Origin: Bacteroidia bacterium
GTDB lineage: Bacteria > Bacteroidota > Bacteroidia > Bacteroidales > UBA12481
Reading direction: 5' to 3'
Assembly (NCBI GenBank): GCA_026391235.1
Contig: JAPLDV010000546.1
Coordinates: forward strand, 1-10,062
DNA: 10,062 nucleotides
Below are positions 5,635 to 10,062 of this stretch, piece after piece. The position numbers and the translations under genes were made by a program. A model generated the notes under the pieces. The model searched no databases. It saw nothing but the letters and a program-made list of their open reading frames with translations, and was not told the DNA's origin. Every line of letters starts with the position of its first letter. Positions within the stretch are counted from its first letter, which is position 1.

Positions 5635-8316
5635 AACATAACTCACCGGCCCATAAGCACGCAAGCTGAAAGAAAGCCTCTCATCCCTGATCTTCACTGC
5701 CTCTCCAGTTTTTTCCCCTCTCAGATTAACCGGGGTGGCTGTTGTAAACTTTGAGCCCGCCGGCAGCGTGACCTCCAAATTTCCGCTGATACCGCCCTGT
5801 TCCCAAACCCGAAGTATGGTACCCGGCCCATCGGGATTCGGACCAAAGGCAGTGAGTGACACTCCCCTGCGAGATAATATGATACCAGCCTGGGTTACAG
5901 GCAGGTTTCCCGGATTACTCCGCGACCGGCCCACTTTCAGCGGCACACGGGCTTCCATCGCCGATGTATAAAGGGCTGATTCAGAATTGAATTTATCAAA
6001 CGACCATAATCTCACCCTCGAACTCATCCTTTCGCCATTTCCTATCCAGGCAACAAAGTTTGTACGCCAGTGATTATTGTATAGATTGATATAGACATAT
6101 GGCTTCGATGGCTCATATCGCTTATCAAACTGGTACTCACCGGGCATGCCGAGGCTAACCACCGGCGAATCTTCGGAGCAAAGCCCAACCCCGCCTCCGG
6201 AGTTGCCATCGTAAACAGCCACACCGGTATTTATCCACGACATATGGAAATTCGAGTTATCAATTTTGAAGTCCTTAACCGGGTCAATGTCGGCACCGAG
6301 GCGGCCTAAACGGAACTTCGGATTGTCAATTTTAAACGGAAGGCAGATCCAGCCGGCTTCTGGCCATCCGTCGGGCTGCTTCTGCCAGCTGACCTCCAGA
6401 TCGGCCACCGGTGCACCGGCAGGAAGGGTGAGGCGGATGGATATCCTCTGTGGCTGGCCCGGTCCGGGAATGGTACCTGTCATAACCGCAGCAACATCGA
6501 TCGCGCTCAATTTCAGGGAAAGACTCATGTTTTCAGGCAATGCCGACCGATAAACGCTGTCCTTGGGCATATCATAGGCCACAAAGCAAACCCGGTGCCC
6601 GGTATACTGGGGATAAAGCGATTTAGCCAGCCAATCTGCAAGATCCCTATATCCAAAACGTTCATACAAATATTGACCAAAACCCTGGGGTGCCGACTGA
6701 TCCACCAATTCCTTACCGGATCGTTTATCTATCAAACTGGCAATCCTTCCGCGTTTGGCATCTAAAGTGGCTTTAAAAAACGGACTTTCAATGATGCCTG
6801 TTTTATCATCAGCCACCAATTCAACGTTTGCCGGATATTCCTGCGAGGCAACAAATGTCCGGTAACCCATTGGCGGAATATCCTTTACAAAGAATCGCGT
6901 CACCGGGGCCGCATCTTCCAGGGCAGGAAATTCATGGGAGACCAGCACGGCAGGGCCTCCGTCAGCAGGCTTCAGCGACTTGAATCCCGGCAGGATGCGG
7001 GTATCCATCACCACCTCGCCATCGCGCTTCCATGGCAAAGGGTTGTAAACCACGACTCGCGGCTCTTTAATATTGATGTTATCCGCAAGTGTGGCAATGG
7101 CATCTGCATAGGGCTCTGCAACAAGTTGTTGCACGGAATTCACATAATCGGCATGATCCTTCCACGACTTCTCCATGAGGCGATACTGAGGCGGCAGACC
7201 CTGGGCCCAGAGGCTGTCCCAGGCCGGTCCATAAGGTATTTTAAGGTAATGCTGATTGGCCATTCCCCAGGTATGCTCTGAATACAGCATACTCTTTTCA
7301 TAAGCCTGCGAAATGGTTTTTGAAATATCCGGGATATAAAGACCCCAGCACTTTTCCAGTGTGGTCAGCTCATCTACTCCTCCAATCTCAGGCCTGATAT
7401 TCTGCGCCAGTTTAGTTGCTGCAGGCTGGCTCATTGGACCATGGATCCAGACATCGCCGATATCACTTCGGATAACCGGCAGTTTGCCAAGATCCTCTTT
7501 CATAATCAGATTCGCGAAATCATCCATGCTCCCTGCCCTGGCTTTGATTCCCCTGCTCTGATAAAAAGCCAGATCCTTGTTCACGGTTTCCGGTCCGGGA
7601 GGACCCTGGTTATCACCGGTCATATTGATATAGACCCAGGTTTTATAGGGCCAGTTACCGGGGGGCAGGGGACTGCTGCCGTAGCCGTTGTTGTACAGCG
7701 TTAGCAGCCTGGATCCATCCGGGCCTTCCCACCAGAAAAACAGCGGTAATCCTTGCTCCATGTTCACAACCGGTCCGCCCATGTGATAGAATTTAATCCC
7801 GGCATGAGTAAAAAGCGTTGGGGTAAACCAGGATTGGCCGGGCACGTCGCTCATCTTGGCGCTGATGGATAGTGGCTGTCCGAACTTGCGGGAAATAGTT
7901 GATGAGATATTCAGACCCCGCACCAGATCCTCCATTTCAGCGGTTTCGGTGTGTGTGGTAAACGGATAGGCATGAACCACCAGGTTTCCGTCGCGGATGG
8001 CCTGCTCGATTTTCAGCCGGCGCTCCGGGGCCTGTCCTTCCCACAGCATCTGCTTCATCGGCCAGCCGGAGACAGTCCACACAAACTGATTTTCCTTGGG
8101 CTGATGGCTGTTTTTATCGATGGCCTCCAAAACGCGGTCCACCATCTCGGTACGATATTCATGAACAACATCGTGAACAGTTGAAGAATAACCGATATCG
8201 AAATGGGTTTTGTACACGATGATCACATTCTCAACTGCGGATTTTTTGGCAACATTCTGGCCCTGGAGCGCAGTTAACATCAGGACGGTGATGAGGAGGG
8301 AAGTGAGTTTTTTCAT
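5623..8316 (-). CDS. Secreted GH38-type alpha-mannosidase-like glycoside hydrolase
   Basis: This intact 897-residue protein starts at ATG 8316-8314 and stops with TGA at 5625-5623. Residues 1-20 are a signal peptide (KK, then LLITVLMLTAL, ALQGQ). The catalytic domain shows the GH38 metal-site start KTHFDIGYS, with H38 and D40 as candidate zinc ligands, then SDVPGQSW with D157 at the place of the catalytic nucleophile, GDVWIHGPMSQP (288-299) and YSEHTWGMA (345-353), where H348 is a candidate further metal ligand. This motif set resembles the GH38-like proteins that carry DUF5054. A beta-sandwich half follows: VVVYNPLPWKRDG (421-433) and IESPFFKATLDAKRGRI (509-525) are typical GH38 C-terminal signatures. 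Expected activity is hydrolysis of alpha-mannosides or a related glycoside in the periplasm or outside the cell; the true substrate is not readable. It is on the same strand as the hydrolase at 1-1334. Confidence 0.9.
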   Translation of the reverse strand: MKKLTSLLITVLMLTALQGQNVAKKSAVENVIIVYKTHFDIGYSSTVHDVVHEYRTEMVDRVLEAIDKNSHQPKENQFVWTVSGWPMKQMLWEGQAPERRLKIEQAIRDGNLVVHAYPFTTHTETAEMEDLVRGLNISSTISRKFGQPLSISAKMSDVPGQSWFTPTLFTHAGIKFYHMGGPVVNMEQGLPLFFWWEGPDGSRLLTLYNNGYGSSPLPPGNWPYKTWVYINMTGDNQGPPGPETVNKDLAFYQSRGIKARAGSMDDFANLIMKEDLGKLPVIRSDIGDVWIHGPMSQPAATKLAQNIRPEIGGVDELTTLEKCWGLYIPDISKTISQAYEKSMLYSEHTWGMANQHYLKIPYGPAWDSLWAQGLPPQYRLMEKSWKDHADYVNSVQQLVAEPYADAIATLADNINIKEPRVVVYNPLPWKRDGEVVMDTRILPGFKSLKPADGGPAVLVSHEFPALEDAAPVTRFFVKDIPPMGYRTFVASQEYPANVELVADDKTGIIESPFFKATLDAKRGRIASLIDKRSGKELVDQSAPQGFGQYLYERFGYRDLADWLAKSLYPQYTGHRVCFVAYDMPKDSVYRSALPENMSLSLKLSAIDVAAVMTGTIPGPGQPQRISIRLTLPAGAPVADLEVSWQKQPDGWPEAGWICLPFKIDNPKFRLGRLGADIDPVKDFKIDNSNFHMSWINTGVAVYDGNSGGGVGLCSEDSPVVSLGMPGEYQFDKRYEPSKPYVYINLYNNHWRTNFVAWIGNGERMSSRVRLWSFDKFNSESALYTSAMEARVPLKVGRSRSNPGNLPVTQAGIILSRRGVSLTAFGPNPDGPGTILRVWEQGGISGNLEVTLPAGSKFTTATPVNLRGEKTGEAVKIRDERLSFSLRAYGPVSYVLTM

Positions 8317-8337
8317 GGTTTGAAAATAGAAAAAAAA

Positions 8338-8365
8338 CGTGAAGCGTGATGCGTGACTCGTAACG
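8338..8365. repeat. Degenerate heptamer repeat CGTGANN, four units
   Basis: Four consecutive 7-bp units read CGTGAAG, CGTGATG, CGTGACT and CGTAACG. The first four or five bases are held while the rest vary. The block starts 22 bp upstream of the mannosidase-like start codon and lies 13 bp before the second heptamer family. It has the same period as that family but a different sequence. Confidence 0.65.
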
Positions 8366-8378
8366 CAGAAGATAGAAA

Positions 8379-8436
8379 GGTATCGGGTATCGGGTATCAG
8401 GTATCGGGTATCGGGTATCGGGTATCAGGTATCGGG
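8379..8436 (+). repeat. Heptamer satellite array GGTATCG/GGTATCA, eight units
   Basis: Eight perfect 7-bp units run without interruption from 8379 to 8434, followed by GG. Units 3 and 7 are GGTATCA; all others are GGTATCG. The only variable position is the seventh base. All three frames on each strand are open, so the array creates false reading frames. Confidence 0.95.
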
Positions 8437-8474
8437 ACATGATCAGAATATTGAATTTTATCCATGTGCCCACC

Positions 8475-8505
8475 TTTTAAAAGTTGTATTTTTAAACAAA
8501 ATTTG
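8475..8505 (+). promoter_or_regulatory. Possible promoter for the aminotransferase-fold gene
   Basis: AAAATTTG at 8498-8505 matches seven of eight positions of TAnnTTTG, and TTTT at 8475-8478 matches three of four of TTTG with a 19-bp gap. On the opposite strand the same spot reads AAATTTTG (8504-8497), also seven of eight, so it could serve the mannosidase-like gene as well. Both transcripts would then carry a heptamer array in their leaders. Weak evidence. Confidence 0.3.
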
Positions 8506-8527
8506 GAATTAAAACTGATCCTGATTT

Positions 8528-8557
8528 TACCTGATACCCGATACCCGATACCTGATA
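8528..8557 (-). repeat. Inverted heptamer array (CGATACC/TGATACC) next to the aminotransferase start
   Basis: This is the same satellite in opposite orientation: partial TACC, TGATACC (8532), CGATACC (8539), CGATACC (8546), then partial TGATA. The 25 bases 8528-8552 are the exact reverse complement of 8379-8403, and also of 8407-8431, so the two arrays could pair into a long stem with a loop of about 100 nt. The array ends three bases before the ATG at 8561 and occupies the place of the ribosome binding site. Confidence 0.93.
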
Positions 8558-8560
8558 ATC

Positions 8561-9847
8561 ATGAAAACCTCCCGCAGATCCTTCCTAAACCGGACACTCG
8601 GAGTGGCCGGCGGAGTAGCCTTGGCACCAATGGCTTCGGCCATGGGGCCGGGGTTCGAACAAAAATTAAACGAAGTGGAATCAATCACCCCGGGAGAGCT
8701 TGCCACAGATGAAGAGTTCTGGCAATTCATCCGGCAGGCATTTACGATTTCGCCGAACCTGATCAACCTGAACAACGGCGGGGTTAGTCCGCAGCCTAAG
8801 ATCGTTCAGGACAAAGTGACTCATTATCAGAGCGTCAGCAACGAAGGACCTGCGCATTACATGTGGTCTGTCCTTGGTGAAGAGCGCGAGCCCATGCGCC
8901 GAAAACTGACCGCAACCGCCGGATGCCCGGCCGATACGATTGCGATTCTCAGGAATACCACGGAGGCCCTCGACCAGATCATATTCGGATTCCCATTGGA
9001 GAAAGGCGATGAAGTGGTTCTGTGCAAATATGATTACCCGAACGTGATCAATGCCTGGAAACAGCGTGAGATGCGCGACGGGATCGTGCTGAAATGGATG
9101 GATCTGCCTATGCCGGTGGAGAATGACGACTTCATCGTTAAAGCTTATGCCGATCAGTTTACCGCCCGCACAAAATTGGTGAATGTGACTCATGTGATCA
9201 ACTGGACCGGCCAGATCCTGCCGGTTAAAAAGATCGCACAGGCAGCGCATACCCGCAATGTTGAGGTTATGGTAGATGGCGCCCACAGCTTCGCGCACCT
9301 GGTTTTCAAAATTCCGGACCTGGAGTGCGACTATTTCGGCACCAGCCTTCATAAATGGCTGTTTGCCCCGTTCGGGACCGGTTTCCTGTATGTTAAAGCC
9401 GATAAGATCGGCAAAATATGGCCCCTGATGGCAGCTCCCGACCCAAAAAGCACGGATATCAGGAAATTTGAGAATATCGGAACCCGGTCCTTTGCGGTTG
9501 AACTGGTCATCAGCACCGCCATCGATTTCTATAATATGATCGGTCCGGCGCGCAAGGAACAACGGCTCCGGTACCTGAAAGATTACTGGGTGAATGGCAT
9601 CAAGTCCCATCCGAAAGTTAAGCTGAACATTTCTCTGAAACCTGAATATTCCTGTGGGTTAGGAAATTTCAGCATCGAGGGGAACAGATCCAATGAGCTG
9701 CAGTCGCTGCTGATGACCAAATACAAAATACTCACAACCCCGATCAATTGGGAAAAAGTAAACGGGATCCGTGTGACGCCGAGCGTGTATACCACCGTTG
9801 CCGAGCTCGATCTGTTCATAAAGGCGGTACTGGAGTTCGCGGGGTAG
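8561..9847 (+). CDS. Tat-exported class V PLP-dependent aminotransferase-fold enzyme
   Basis: This 428-residue protein begins with a twin-arginine signal: SRRSFLNRT (4-12), a hydrophobic stretch LGVAGGVALAPMA and a likely cleavage near ASAMG (25-29). The mature part has the class V fold markers: LNNGGVSPQP (70-79) at the N-terminal substrate loop, RNTTEALDQII (131-141) for the phosphate-binding region, VMVDGAHSFAHL (236-247) with D239 expected to hold the PLP pyridine nitrogen, and SLHKWLFAPFGTGFLYV (262-278) with K265 as the Schiff-base lysine. The closest familiar type is isopenicillin-N-epimerase-like or cysteine-desulfurase-like, but the reaction cannot be read. Tat export fits an enzyme that folds around its cofactor before crossing the membrane. 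The start is fixed by the Tat motif. It diverges from the mannosidase-like gene and is followed by a hairpin four bases after its stop. Confidence 0.9.
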   Translation: MKTSRRSFLNRTLGVAGGVALAPMASAMGPGFEQKLNEVESITPGELATDEEFWQFIRQAFTISPNLINLNNGGVSPQPKIVQDKVTHYQSVSNEGPAHYMWSVLGEEREPMRRKLTATAGCPADTIAILRNTTEALDQIIFGFPLEKGDEVVLCKYDYPNVINAWKQREMRDGIVLKWMDLPMPVENDDFIVKAYADQFTARTKLVNVTHVINWTGQILPVKKIAQAAHTRNVEVMVDGAHSFAHLVFKIPDLECDYFGTSLHKWLFAPFGTGFLYVKADKIGKIWPLMAAPDPKSTDIRKFENIGTRSFAVELVISTAIDFYNMIGPARKEQRLRYLKDYWVNGIKSHPKVKLNISLKPEYSCGLGNFSIEGNRSNELQSLLMTKYKILTTPINWEKVNGIRVTPSVYTTVAELDLFIKAVLEFAG

Positions 9848-9850
9848 AAG

Positions 9851-9872
9851 GGGCCGGCCTTTGCGCCGGCCC
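9851..9872 (+). terminator. GC-rich hairpin just after the aminotransferase gene
   Basis: GGGCCGGC (9851-9858) and GCCGGCCC (9865-9872) form a perfect 8-bp stem around the loop CTTTGC, starting four bases after the stop codon. No T run follows, so it is not a textbook intrinsic terminator; it is also the first member of the palindrome cluster that follows. It may act as a 3' end stabiliser. Confidence 0.45.
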
Positions 9873-9895
9873 GATTGAACTTCAGCGGCGATTTC

Positions 9896-9924
9896 CGTAC
9901 GGGCCGGCCTCAGAGCCGGCCCGC
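9896..9924 (+). repeat. Palindromic element, copy A
   Basis: CGTACGGG leads into the stem GGGCCGGC (9901-9908), loop CTCAGA (9909-9914) and stem GCCGGCCC (9915-9922). The stem is the same as in the hairpin at 9851, with a different loop. A related copy lies inverted at 9981-10009. Confidence 0.8.
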
Positions 9925-9964
9925 GGTTTCAGAGCCGGCCCGCGGTTTCAGAGCAGGCCCGCGG
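9915..9964 (+). repeat. 19-bp tandem repeat derived from the palindrome arm
   Basis: The unit GCCGGCCCGCGGTTTCAGA occurs at 9915-9933 and exactly again at 9934-9952; a third partial copy GCAGGCCCGCGG (9953-9964) has one change. The first copy begins in the right arm of palindrome A, so the array seems to have grown by duplication of that arm and its flank. Confidence 0.88.
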
Positions 9965-9980
9965 CCATCGAAGATAAAAG

Positions 9981-10009
9981 ACGGGAGGGCTCTGAGGCCC
10001 TCCCGTACG
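9981..10009 (-). repeat. Palindromic element, copy B, inverted relative to copy A
   Basis: ACGGGAGGGC (9981-9990) and GCCCTCCCGT (9997-10006) form a perfect 10-bp stem around TCTGAG. The reverse complement of 9981-10009 aligns without gaps to 9896-9924 with five differences in 29. Four of these are two paired changes on opposite arms (C-G and C-G in A, A-T and G-C in B), so pairing is kept. Confidence 0.85.
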
Positions 10010-10062
10010 AATATCTGCCCCTTTTAGGTAGCCGGTTTAGTGAGACCGAATTTTGCCAACAA
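10010..10062. other. Right-edge sequence, nothing recognised
   Basis: The last 53 bases after the palindrome cluster show no convincing gene start, promoter box or repeat before the window ends. Confidence 0.5.

Larger units (their letters stand above)
8317..8560. other. Divergent intergenic region with heptamer satellites
   Basis: This 244-bp gap separates the minus-strand mannosidase-like gene from the plus-strand aminotransferase-fold gene. It holds two families of 7-bp tandem repeats (listed separately) and, between them, an AT-rich core at 8437-8527 that probably carries the promoters. Short frames across it that encode runs such as YPIPDTRYPIPDTR are translations of the satellite, not genes. 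Confidence 0.75.

Noticed and set aside
8231..8473. Small protein with YPIPDTRYPIPDTR repeats
   Set aside because: It is a translation of the heptamer satellite plus the antisense start of the hydrolase gene; no start context or non-repeat domain supports it.
8379..8557. CRISPR array
   Set aside because: Repeats are 7 bp, directly abutting, without unique spacers, and no cas gene is present.
1..10062. tRNA, rRNA or riboswitch
   Set aside because: No cloverleaf, rRNA core motif or known riboswitch core was seen on reading both strands.
1..10062. A complete polysaccharide utilisation locus
   Set aside because: Two secreted hydrolases are present, but no SusC-like or SusD-like gene lies in the window.

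Overview
The window looks like part of the chromosome of an uncultured member of the Bacteroidota or a close relative. The evidence is: a match to the Bacteroidota promoter box TAnnTTTG ahead of one gene, A/T-rich leaders without Shine-Dalgarno sequences, secreted glycoside hydrolases, very long multi-PAS hybrid kinases, and short heptanucleotide satellites between genes. The taxonomic call is inference.

Layout. (1) 1-1334, minus: a secreted glycoside hydrolase of the alpha-glucuronidase/GH67-N type, cut off by the left window edge at its C-terminal side. (2) 1335-1533: a divergent intergenic region with a promoter for (3) a small DUF4160 protein at 1534-1845, plus. (4) 1884-5634, plus: the wreck of a sensory hybrid histidine kinase with about eight PAS domains. 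It carries three in-frame nonsense codons, one single-base frameshift, and a deletion that removed the ATPase domain and the first half of the receiver domain. (5) 5623-8316, minus: an intact secreted GH38-type alpha-mannosidase-like enzyme whose 3' end overlaps the kinase remnant tail to tail by 12 bases. (6) 8317-8560: an intergenic region with two heptamer satellite families; one is present as two inverted arrays, the second of which runs almost to the start codon of the next gene. (7) 8561-9847, plus: a Tat-exported class V PLP-dependent aminotransferase-fold enzyme. (8) 9848-10062: a GC-rich cluster of palindromic elements with a 19-bp tandem repeat and base-pair-preserving differences between copies.

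How the genes fit together. Two exported carbohydrate-active enzymes (1-1334 and 5623-8316, same strand) and an exported PLP enzyme suggest envelope or periplasmic breakdown of complex, possibly amino-sugar or uronic-acid containing, glycans. No SusC/SusD pair is present, so the region cannot be called a polysaccharide utilisation locus from this window alone. The dead kinase lies between the hydrolases and may once have sensed a related signal, but nothing in the sequence shows this.

I did not find a convincing new multi-gene system. The most interesting features are the decaying PAS kinase with its near-identical linker repeats, the inverted heptamer satellite abutting a start codon, and the covarying palindrome cluster at the right end.
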